Shown: positions 21,852-33,380 of the stretch, piece after piece
Numbering within the stretch: position 1 is the stretch's first letter
Layout: every line of letters begins with the position of its first letter
Assembly: GCA_039621445.1 (NCBI GenBank)
Contig: CP154957.1
Coordinates: forward strand, 8,049,738 to 8,113,737
Source of the DNA: Euglena gracilis
Taxonomy: Eukaryota > Euglenida > Euglenophyceae > Euglenales
DNA length: 64,000 bases
Direction: 5' to 3'
Made by a program: the position numbers and the translations under genes
Notes under the pieces: model-generated
Databases searched by the model: none
The model's input: only the letters and a program-made list of their open reading frames with translations
Told to the model about the DNA's origin: nothing

Positions 21852-23199
21852 TAGGCACCTACGGCCGACCAGGGCCGACCAGGGCCGATTTGCATGTGGT
21901 TGGCCGACCGAAGGGGAATGGATGAAGGAATTCGGCAGCTTTCCCTCTGGACCACCCACCAAGCTTTGCAAGACACTGGATCAGCTTTGTTTGTCTTTGT
22001 CCTCCAGCTTTTGCCAATGGCGAAGAATCATGCCTCCACACGGATTGTGGCCAATGGGTCGCTTGGGCGGAGGCAGAAGGCATGGTCGGCATTGAAGCGG
22101 ACAGCAATGATCCAGACGAGCCAAAGGTAATGCTCTTGTTTCTTGTCTGCTTCTCTGTGTAGGCAAAGTTTATTGCGCCGTTTGCGCAAGGTCGTATGCA
22201 CCCGCAACAAGCGCTTTGAAGCAACATTGCTATGGATATTGCAGGAATTGGGCCAGACAGACAATTTTTGGAGAGTGAACACTCCAAGAAGGTAAAAAAG
22301 CGGAAGGATCGTGAAGAAACAATGCCGCTCCTGTTTCTCAAGTCGCTGTGAATTCGGTTCCACAAACATCATCATTCAGGTGTTATTGTGTGCAAAAAAA
22401 TACAAATCGGTCAATTTTCCCTCAAGGTTCAAAGTGCTTTGGAAGCAAAGCCACTCACAGAGGCTATCGAGACCCCCAAGAAAAAGGCCAAAGGGACTCT
22501 GGACCATTTTGTTTCTAAAGGAAACAAGGAGGAGTAATTCAAGAAATATTTGGTTGTTGCATTCGCTGCCGCAAATATTCCTCTTGAAAAATTAAAAACA
22601 GAGGACAATGGTGGATACTACGAGGGACCCACGCACCCCATGTAATGACCGATGGTATAACATTCATTCTTGCGTGATGTCCTTGTTTGTATGGTTTGGT
22701 TCCGCATCACTGATTTTCCCACGCTTGCACCTGTTGCCATGGCCTATCTGCAGGCTCCACGTTCATCTGCTCAAATAGAGCGATATTTCTCATTGCTCGG
22801 TCACACAAAAGGCTGGTACGAATGAGGATGCACATGATTAAATTTTTCGATACCGCCAACAATTGTTTTTCATACCAGCTTTTTTTCCATATAAACGTCG
22901 GACCGCTTGAATATGTCTGATACGATGCGCACCTCTTTAGCCTTAATTTACATGAACAAGAGCTTGTTTGACATCTCTGCGTGAAGAGCCGCACATTGAC
23001 CTTTGCATTTTTGTTTTGTGCTCTGATGGCTCAGCTTATGGGGCACTTCTTTTTGATCTTGGCGAGACAATTCAGAAAATCATTGCATCCCTTCACATTT
23101 TTCTGTGACGGATACCCCCACCTATGGCCGACTATTTGCCGACCCGGGCCGACCAGGGCCGACCAGAGCACCAAAATGGGAAGTGACCATAGGTGCCTG
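21852..23199 (+). mobile_element. Decayed hAT transposon with 8-bp TSD
   Basis: The ends are TAGGCACCTACGG (left) and CCATAGGTGCCTG (right, inverse CAGGCACCTATGG). Flanks GCGGTGGT (21844-21851) and GTGGTGGT (23200-23207) match at 7 of 8. Next to both ends are direct copies of the 10-mer GGCCGACCAG. Inside are transposase remains: KKKAKGTLDHFVSKGNKEE at 22478-22534, then a stop; and SAQIERYFSLLG (22766-22800) continuing after a frameshift as KRLVRMRMHMIKFFD. The latter is the hAT C-terminal dimerisation signature (SAxxERxFS). Stops and frameshifts show it is dead. Confidence 0.85.
22478..22852 (+). pseudogene. hAT transposase fragments
   Basis: Two in-order pieces of one transposase: a TLDHFVSKG segment typical of the region after the BED finger in hAT proteins, and the C-terminal SAQIERYFSLL dimerisation motif. 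The catalytic core between them is absent, so the copy has a large internal deletion plus a frameshift and at least one stop. Confidence 0.7.
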
Positions 23200-23369
23200 G
23201 TGGTGGTTTCCTTCTCACTATTGTTTCAATGACACCATCCCCCCCGAGGGAGAGATCCCCATTTGAATCTTCACCAGAAATACTCTGATATTGTGCCAGG
23301 CAGGGTGGAACTGGAGTCTGCCAGGGCACACGGTGAGCGGTAGGTTAAGGGGCAGCTGACATACCCCCC

Positions 23370-24540
23370 CTCCCCCCCGGAAAACTGCGCAGGAAACTGT
23401 CAGAGTCCTTGGCACCGGCCGACCTGTCCCCTCAAAACGGCAGCAAATGACCCAGAGTTGTTTGGGCTCTCGGTTATGGATCGTTCCGCTGCGCAGTGTC
23501 TTTCTCTTCCACCCACCCACAATGGCTTCCCCCATCATGACCCGGCGCTCGATGCCCCGCACACAGGGCTGTCCGGGAGTGACCCAATATGTGCCTGGTG
23601 GTTGTGCTCCCTCAAAACTGTCCTGAATTTGCCCCCACCCCACCTCCCCTTCACACATTTCGGTGCGCTGATTATTAGGTTTTGCTTGTGCGGCGGCATG
23701 GTGGGTGGGTTGGGATCAGGCTTGTGCTTAGTCGGGTGCCCACCCCCCGGGGCTGGGTGCTAGGGGCAGGCACCCCATAGCACCCGATCCGACCCCCCCC
23801 CGGGGGGGGGTAGGGTTTTGGGGGGTGGCAGGGGGCGGCCGGGGGCCGGAAAAGTGAAAATTCTGGGTCCCCCCCCCTACCCCCCCCCGCACGCCCCCGC
23901 CCCCCCCCCCCCCCCCTGCAAGCCCCAGGCCCCCCCCCCTCCGCCGCTGGACCTTTTTGGGGCCAGGGGTTTTTGACCGTTGGTGTTTTCCCCCCCCCCG
24001 GTTCAAAAAATCATTTTCAAATGGTTTGGATTTTCAAGAAAATCAGGGGTTTGGGTTTTCCGGTTTGCTGCGGCATTGAAAAATTTCGGGATTTCGGGGG
24101 GAGGGGACTAGGGGGGGGGGGGGGGGGGGGGGGTGAAATGCATTTTCCCAAAAAATTGTTGATGCCCAAAATTTTCGGCAGGGCAGCTTGGGTGGGTGGG
24201 ACCCGCCCACCCCCCCATGCCAGAACCAGCAGGACAGGTCACTCGACCCCCACAGAGAAGTCACCCATTGGGGAGGGCAGAGGGGTATGGTATTGTCGAC
24301 TTGGAGGTCGTGTTTTGGGATGGAGTAGTGTGATGCACATCCCCGGTGCTGAGGACGCCGGGGACCCGAAAATGATCATTTTTAACAATGGAAAATTAGC
24401 TTGGTCAGCAGACACTCAATCCAAAACGAACCCCCTTTCGGAGGTGTGTGCCTGTCATGATTAGGTTCCCCAAAGCGCAAGGCACTCCCCCCCTCCCCCT
24501 CGGCGTCGATAAAAACTGCTGCACTTCTGGACCCAAACCG
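23370..24540. other. No gene seen; homopolymer-rich repeat sequence
   Basis: It contains the CTGTCAGGGT family (23395-23430) and long alternating C and G runs at 23790-24130. The runs are G/C-homopolymer cores like those inside the MITEs, but I could not match ends. Confidence 0.4.
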
Positions 24541-24544
24541 CCAG

Positions 24545-24677
24545 GCCTTCCCGTGCAACACTGCCCGCGCATCCTCCTGGCTGCCGGCCGACGTCTTGCA
24601 CTACGTGTTCGCCATGGCACCGCTGGACACGCTTCGGCATTGTGCCCTCGTGAGCCACCGCTGGAACCCAGGCCGGG
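24545..24677 (+). CDS. F-box exon
   Basis: It reads AFPCNTARASSWLPADVLHY then VFAMAPLDTLRHCALVSHRW. The LPxDVLxxVFxxxxLxxLxxCxLVSxRW pattern fits the F-box consensus at nearly all hydrophobic positions. The acceptor is CCAG at 24541-24544. The end is at GTGCAA (24678), phase 1, which matches the next exon. Confidence 0.75.
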
Positions 24678-27600
24678 GTGCAATTTATGGGTCGCGCCGT
24701 ATGGGGCACGGAGACACTTCGTGTTTTTTGTTTAAATGAAGTTAAATGAACACGGCTGGGCGGGATGGAGCAGTCGTTTGACCCCCCCACCCAGCTGAGC
24801 AGTGAGTCAAGGTTGGGGTGCGACCGGAGAGAAATTTGCCGCATTTTTTGTTTGCATTTGTTTGGGAGCTGAACATCCCCTGCGGTGAGATGCGCCGATT
24901 CAGAATAATTATTTAACAGAATTTGAAGCCATTTGCAGTCGTTTTGATTTTTCGTTTTTTAAAAAAAAACAAAAAGAATAATTTTTTTTTATATTTTGTT
25001 GCCCGGCCATCCACATGCCTAACACATGTTCCAGCATTGCCAGCACTTTCACAATACAGGCCCATCACCCAGCCACCCATGCCCGGCCTGCCGCCGTCCC
25101 ATCGCTTCCCGGGCAGCAGCGCTGCACCGGCGGACGGCGGAGAGACTCCTGCGGCAGGGCCAGACACTAATGGAGGCCGTGCTGCGCAGCCGGGCACCGG
25201 AGGGTGCGTTGGGAGTCGGCTGTCGACTGACAGTCCCGGTTCCTCATTGACTACAAAAAAAAATTTCCAGGGATACATTTCAAAACCTTCAACACAAAAC
25301 CTAAAAGTGCGCATTTTGTCATTTTGGCATTTTCAAAAAATTTCCAATAGTAAACGTTCTGTCTAAAGTTAGAATGACACAGTTGGATTCGTACCTTGTT
25401 TGATGTGCCCAAGTTGTACAGAGATATTCTTTGGGGCAGCTGTTTCACCCCCCCCCTATGCATCGTGATTTTGCCCCGAATCATGCGACAACATTTTTGG
25501 ATGTTTCTTTTTGTTTTGGCGTTAATAAACACCCTTTTCCAATAACAGGTCCCTGGGATGAGGTCAGAACGTTGACCTGGCTATCACCCCCCCCCCCCCC
25601 CGATCAGCGGACAAGAGGTCAGTGACAGCTAGATATCAGGGTGGGGGGTATTTGAGACAGGGTGTCGTGCCATGAGCCACTGTCCCGTGAACCTTCCGAT
25701 TTGCAGCTCCAGCCGTGCCGGGCTGCCTCCGAGCCCGGTTGGATGCGTGGAGCTGTTTCACGAGGCCATCCGGCTCTATCCCGGCCTTACGGAGGCCTCC
25801 TACTGGCTGGCCAAGGTTTTGCACTGGTCTCTTCCTGTGCCATCCCATCAAAAGGCGGAACAACAGGACACCGAAAGTGCCCGCAGTGATCAGTTCGGCA
25901 GTTGGTGGAAAATATGCACCGTGCAGTTTTTGCAGTTCTTTGCAGTTTTTTTTTGCAGTTTTTTGCAGTTCTTTGCAGTGCAGTTTTTGACCGGCCCGTG
26001 TGCAGTTTCTCCACCCCCCTGGTTCAGTCAGACAGTCGGGGCATAAAATAGTGGAACACCTGAGAATTATGCAGATCAAACCCAACCAGACAATTGCTTA
26101 AGCGCTGGCCGCCCCCCCACCCCCCCCCCGGGGTGGGTGACTGGTTTTTTTTTCAGAGTGATTGACTGGTTTTTGGCCCGGACCCCCTCCCCCCCCAGGG
26201 GTCAGCAAAAAAAACCACCAAAGTGACCTGTTTGGCTTTTTTTTCATGTTTTTGGTCAAATTTCCTTTGGATTCCAGAGTGGCCGACCCCCCCCCCCGGG
26301 GGGGGTGACTGGTTTCCCGAAAGAGTTACTGACTGGTTTTTCGAAAAGTGGAGTGACCCCCCCGGGGGTCGGTAAAAAAATTGTATGTACCCAACCCCCA
26401 GCCCCAAAGCCCCTGTCAGCCCATGAGTTGTGGCGATGGCGTGCGCACACTGGCATGGCCCTGCCCCACGCAGCAGTCCCCCCCAACCAGCAACCACTAG
26501 CGCACTGTGCAGGCCCCTTTCCCCCTTCTCTGACCTATTCCATGTTGTGAAACAAACCCAGGCTCGGGCAAGGGGCCGGGCCGGACCATATGCTGCGGCG
26601 AATAGCACTGAACCGCAGGTTTGAATGATCACACACCACACCCCATAACACACACCACACACACACACACCACACACACACACACCAAACACACATCCAC
26701 ACACACACACACACCACACCACTCACACACACACACCACACACACTCACACACACACACACACACACACACACCCACACCCACACCACACACAACAGAGT
26801 GACACACACAACACACACACATACACAGCAACACACACACACACACACCACCCACACACACACACACACACACCTCACACCACCGCTCATCCTGACACAC
26901 ACGCACACACGCACCACACGCGCACGCACGGCACGTCCCCGGTGAATGAGAGCACACACCTGCCTGCTGTACACCAGAGCGACGATTACCAGGTCCCTCG
27001 CCTTCCCCCCAACACAAACACAAACAAAAAACACCCCCCCCCCACACAACAACCCACCACAAACCCACGCCACACGCAAACACCCCCCCCCCCCCCACAC
27101 CACACCACCCCCACCAAACACCCACACACACCCCCAACACCCACACCCCCCACACCCACAACACACACCCACACACACACAACACACACACCCCACACAC
27201 ACACACACCCCCCCCCAAAACCCCACACACACCACACACACACCCAGTACAGCCCTGTTCGCGCCCGAGAACCGTCAGGGTCCTGTCCGGGAATTGCCAA
27301 GGTCCCATCATCGGCCAGCCTGTCAGTCCAAGAAGCTGTCAGGGTTTCTGGTCTGCTGGCTTGTTATCAAGAGGTTGTCGCATTGGGATGTACCCGCTGT
27401 GGCGCATTTCTCGGCCCCACCTCCATGAGCACATGGGCACAGAGCTTGGTTTGAAGCCGGCGTCCCCACAAACCCCCCGCGGTGCCATACAACCCCCCCC
27501 GAGGCCTCCAGCCAGCACCTTTTCCAGGTGGCTGCCCCCTGGGTGGTACTTTAGGAATCTCTGCACTGCCACCACTCTCATGAGCACACTGACTGGCAGG

Positions 27601-30600
27601 TTCTTCTGGACCTGGCTTGTTGCAGACCTACGTACTCAAAATTTTGCGGAACCCAATACTTTATTTTTCGTCTGGGGATTTTCTTTGAGAATTAAGGTTC
27701 TCTGCCAGTGTCCTTGTCTCTCACTTCTGTGCTTTTCTTTTATTAAGTCATCAGTGTCTGAACTCTCTCGCAGGTGAACGCAGGGCGGTGTTGAGTGGGG
27801 GTTGTTATTTCACTTTCATGTCATGAAAATGCCCCCTGAGGGCAAAGCAGGGACTTTTTTCATGCGCCATTGTGTCGGAGGGGTTTCGATGTGCGACCCC
27901 CAGCGGGGCGTCCCTTTCAAGGAGTGTGTGGAAGGCGAACTGGCAGTCAAATTAGTTTCTGGTCCAAGCTCCTCTATCCATATTTTTTGTTTTTTTAGTT
28001 TGACAGTTTTTCCATTGAGAAAATGGTACCAATGCCAAAATTCCCAATTTCCAAATTTCCTGGAATATCCCCTTCCACAAGTGTGGCTGTCGGCGTAACC
28101 AAAACAGTTGGTTTTCCCTTTTCTCTGAAAAGTTGTTTCTAAATTTCCCCCAGTTTCCCATCTGTGTGGAGTAGGAATGATTTCAACTCCAAGGAGGCCA
28201 CCACCAACCATAAAAATTTCCTTCCACAATTTTTTTCCCTTTTGGCAAACAGCTGCAGACCAGACACATCCCCCTCCCAGATCTCATTTTATCAACCAAC
28301 TCGGGTTATTTGCTGTATGCACTCAATGGGCGTTGGTTGGCCCAAAGGTTTTTTTGGTTGGTGACCCAGGTTGAGGGGGCCGGGAAGGTGGGTACCTGCC
28401 CAACACCCTGGGGGAGCCGCAGGGGGGTATCGTGGAGGTTCAGGAATGGGGGCTTTGTACATTTCTTTCAAGCATTAAATCTTTTGAGCCCCAAAACTGA
28501 GTCCCCTGACCTCCCCTCCGCTGCCCCTAATTTTTTTGCTATTTTTTGGAACCTGTCTTTCAAGGAGAAACGCGGTGCATTTTTTTTCTCCAAAATCCCC
28601 CAAAATTCCGAGCTATACCCCCCAAACATACCTCTGGACTTCGGCAAAAAAATAGCATCCTGGGGGTTAGGTCGGTTTTTGGGGGCGGCGTAGGGGGCAG
28701 GAGCAGGCCAAGCCGCTGCCCCGTCCTAACCTCCCAGGCCAGCAAGCTACTGGAGGCAGCCCTCGCGTTGGCCCCGCACGACCCCTGCATCCACTTCGAG
28801 CTCGGCTTCTGCTACCACGGAATGCAGGAGTTCGTGAAGGCCATCTCCTCCTACTCCCGTGCCCAGGCGGCTCCTCCGGGGAGCTAGCCCATCCGATTCC
28901 TGGATGAGTCCGGAACATGCAATCAATTAATCACTTGCCAACCCCCCCCAGGGGGTGGGTGACTGACTGGTTTTGGCCCCGACTGCCTCTGTTGGGGGGG
29001 GGTCGACAAAAGCCACTAAAGTGACCCGGCACTGCGAAAAAAAATGGCCATTTTCCCACGTTTGTGGTCAATTTTCCCTTGGCTTCCAGAGTTGCCGACC
29101 CCCCCCCCCTGGTGTGGGATATTGACTGACTGGTTTTTGGAAGAGTGGAGGTGGCCCTTCCCGGGGTAAAATTTGTATGGTCCGGACGCTCTGGGTTGTG
29201 TGCATATTGCTGGGGGTTGAGGTTTGGGAGTGAAATGCCGCGTGCCGCTGCTCTGCACCTGCAGTACAACCGGGTGTTCGTGCTTCTGGCCAAGCACCTG
29301 TGAAAGGACTGGGCCTGACCGGGCGCTGACCGGGCGTGACTGCACATGACCGGGTGTGACTGGGCGTGACTGCGCATGACTGGGCATGACCGGGAGTGAG
29401 TGGGATTCCAGTTGACCACAGGTGCTTGCTGCTGGCCAACCGGGCCAACTGCCTCCACTGGTGCGGTCGAATGGAGGACGCCCTCCAGGACCTGAAGAGG
29501 TCTGCCGTGTTTGTGAGTTGTTCGGGTCCTGTCGGTTCTTCCTTCGCTTGTTTCCGCTTCGGTTTGCCAGTTTAGAGCACATTCAGAATAGAAAGCCCCC
29601 CGAAAAGGGCGTCCTCCCAAATAAGCCCTAGGTGGTCTTATTTCTGGGTTTGGATTTTGATGAAGATCTGGAAGGATTACTATTTGTCGAAGTGTCAAGT
29701 GGGGGTCAGGGGCAGGGCATCGCTTAGCGACACCCCAAGGGGGTCCGGACCACACCATTGCTTAGCGACCCCTGGGGGGGGGGTCACTTTCCACTCTGGA
29801 AAAAAAATAGTCAGTCACTTTTTCCCAAAAAGCCGGTCAGTCACTTTAACAGCCCCCCCCCCCCCCGGGGTGGTAGGATCGAAAATGAAAAAGTGGCTGG
29901 TCTGGCGCCGAAGACGCCGGAAACTTTTTGGATTTTTTGAGACTTTTTGGCAATGGTGCCTTGCCAAGACAAGCACATTCAAGAGTGGCCGATCCCCCCC
30001 GGGGGCTCTTGGCCAGAAAATCAGTCAGTCACTCTGAAAAAACCAGCCAGTCACCCCCCCCCCGAGGGTGAGGTAGGACAGGTGTTAAGCAAAGGTATGT
30101 CCAGGACAGAGGCTGGAAAATGTGGGCTGTCTGGAAATCTGCTGGCTGACCACCCCCCTCCCACCCCCCATCGAGGTACCCCGGCTGAAAATAGGCCGGC
30201 TGGGGATCGAACTGAGAGCCAAAGAAAAATCGAAAAAAAGTTCCCAAAAATGCCAATGGGTTTTTTTACACAAAATTTGCCCTGGCTAGCTTTTTTCGAC
30301 CCATTTCTACCCAGTTTTTCAGCCCCGAAAGCAAAAGCAAGTGACACCAACCACCCTCCCTCTCAACTGCTGAAAAAAATACACTCGCCGATGGGGGGTC
30401 AGAGACAGGGGTTTTTTTAGTCGTGGACCCCCGGGGGGGGGGAGGGGGGGGTAGGGTGAGTGGGTCCGGCCGAGCCGGACCCCGGGGGGACCCCGGGGGG
30501 GGGTCCCCCGGAGGAGGGTGGGATATACTTTTCGGCGCCGAAGGCGCCGAAAAAGTGCCTTTTTTAGCACTTTTCGCGATTTTCGGCCATTTTTGTGGGT

Positions 30601-33346
30601 CCCCCGGGACCCCCCAGACTTGAAAAAGGTTGCTGACTGGCTGAACCCCCCCCCCCCGAGGGTGATGGGGTGCAATGCGGCGACGTTTTCTGCATGATTT
30701 ACTGCATGATCTACTGAATACCGACAGAGAAGGCTTGAAGTATTTGAAGCTGGCATGGCTGGTATGTGCAGTAAAGTGCTGGGCTTCCTCTCCTTTTTTT
30801 CAGGTCCTTGGAGATCAGTCCCCATTACGAACTGGCCCTGCGAACCCGAGCCCACGTGTTCATCGATGTCGGTGTGCCAATCGTCACATTTGGAACTTAG
30901 GTAATTCCCTGTTCTTGTTGCTGAACTGTCCTCATAGTTCGCATGTTTTCTTTCTCCATCTGTTCTGTCCTCCCCAAGGTGTGTTTGCCTTGGTATTTGT
31001 TTGTTTAATTAACAAAACCTCAAACAGCGATTACTCACCTTTTGTTTAGTTGCCCAATCCAAGGTTCCAAAAATTTGTGAAAGGCAGATGTCCAATGGCA
31101 CCATCTTTGACGAGTGGTTGCCAAATCTATCCCAGTAAATTGTGTGTCCCCCTGGAAAAGACAAATGACAGGTCAGCCAGTACCAGAGACAGTGGTGATA
31201 AATCCAGGGTGGACAGGTTATGAATATCCCACGGGGAGGTTGGTGCGGAGTTGGTCTGCAACCTCCCCCCTAATTATCAACCGTGACCATTTGCATTAGA
31301 GGTTGAGACTTGTTGCCCTACTGGAAACGACCCGGTTCAGGTTGTGTTCACCAGATGCTGCAGGGGCGGGGGGCTGCTGGGGGATGCTGCACCATTTATG
31401 TGTGTGTTTTTCCCTCGTTTTTTTGTTCCTGGTGATTTTCTGACTTCAACTGGAAAATGTGTACCTTAAAGGACCCTGCATTTGCCTGCCGCCAGCCTTT
31501 TTTTGTTCAATGAAAGCATATCTTTTTTTTTTGCAAGAATAGGAGAATCATTTTTCTGTATTTTTTTCTACGCCCGGAACCCCCAAAATGCACAATATAT
31601 CTACACATCGAACCTGCGTTCATTATTCATCGTTTCGTTGATTTTGTTGTGTTTTTTTTCTATGTCACGTTTTTTTGAGGCGCTTTGGCACAGAGGCAAA
31701 AAAAATGTCTTTGGGCGATCCCACCCAAGGGGGGGGTTGTGTTGCTGGGCAGGCACTCCATGGCCATACAATCATTTAGTCACTGGCTGCCCCTCCCCCA
31801 AAGGGGTGACTGGGTTTTTCAGAGTATTGACTGGTTTTTGGCCCAGACCCCCTCCCTTGTGGGGGGGGGGTCGGCAAAAAACCGCCAAAGTGACCGGGCG
31901 AAGGCGCTGGAAAGTTTTGTTGGGCTCTTTTCACATTTCTGGTCAGGCTTCAATTGGATTCCAGATTGCCCCCCCCCCCCCGGGGGTAGTGACTGACTGG
32001 TTTTCCGAAAGAAGTGAGTGACTGGTTTTTGAAAGAGTGGAAAAGACCCCCCTATGCCCAGTGCATTCAGATCCGACCCCCGGAAGGAAGCACTCAGGCA
32101 AGGCATTTCGGCGCCAAAGGCGCCGGTATCCCAGAAAAGGGCCAGTTTTGGCCCAGTTTTGAGCCCACAACCAGACAGCCCCCCCCCCCCCCAGTGGGTG
32201 ATGCCAACCTGCCCAGGCACTCCAGAGCACTCAGCCGCATTCAGCCTGATCATGGAAGCGTGCACGCCAGTTGTGCCTCTTGTAATTGCTTATTACAAGA
32301 TTTGATTCCGCAGTGGGAATAACCTCCTTCGAAGTCCAGTTCAGAGGTGGCTTGGGACCCATGGGGGGGGGGGCAGTCCAATTTGCAGCCCAATCCCAGC
32401 GCACCCTAACCCTATGGAGTCGTTTGGCCAGTATTAGGTTTTTCTCAGTCTCAGGCGTTGGAGGGCATGCCGTGTACCGTCCCCGCAGGGAACATGGATG
32501 CGGCCTGCGACGACCTGACCAATATCCAGAGGGTTTTTTATTTATTTAAGTGGCTCCCCTGGGGAGGGGAGAGAGGTGGCTTGGCTGGTAGTAGGAGGTG
32601 GGCGAGTAGGTACCCCAAGAGTTTGGGACCGCAACCACCCCCCCCCCCCCACAAGAGTGAGTCCTCCGACCCCCCCCTTCGGGTGACCCAACCATGTGGG
32701 GGTTTGGGAGGGTGCCAGGTCCAAAGTCTTAGAATAAAGCCCTGGGAACGCTCCATATGCCGCCATTTTCGGCCCGTTTTGGGCCGTTTTTGGGCCCAAT
32801 AAACTCGCGACACGCCAAACATTTCGAAACCGCGCCGCCAACCCTCTGCCGGCATCATCGACCACTGCGCGGACCCCCGCGCCGTCTCCAACGCGTACTT
32901 CCACCGGGCGCTGTGCCGGCTGCCGGTGGACGAGGCTGACCTGGACCGCGCCCGCCGGGTCGACCCCACCAACCTGGACCCTGCCCAGGCCGCGCCCGCC
33001 GCTAACGCCGGCTCTGCGGCCAACACCGCAGCCCGTCCAATTGTGTGTTGGTGGTGCCTGTTTGTGGCGCCGTTTTTGGGATCAACGCATATAAATATAT
33101 ACACATATATCCACATACACATATATATAGGTGTATTGGTATATATATGTACATATATGTATATATATGTATATATGTATATATACATACATATATGTAT
33201 ACATAGAAATATACATATATGTATACATGCATATGTATACACACACACACACACACATATATATATATGTCTGTTTTTTGTGTGTATATATGCACATGCA
33301 CATGTATGCATATATACACATATATACACATGTGTATGTATATATA

Positions 33347-33380
<34 letters not shown>

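Noticed and set aside
26535-27311. Long open frames on both strands (up to 277 codons) through the CA-rich tract
   Set aside because: They consist of His/Thr or Cys/Val repeats produced by the microsatellite, with no coding signal.
31757-32048. A complete C-family MITE with its own TSD at 31765
   Set aside because: The left end fits, but the right end is missing and the flanks do not match.
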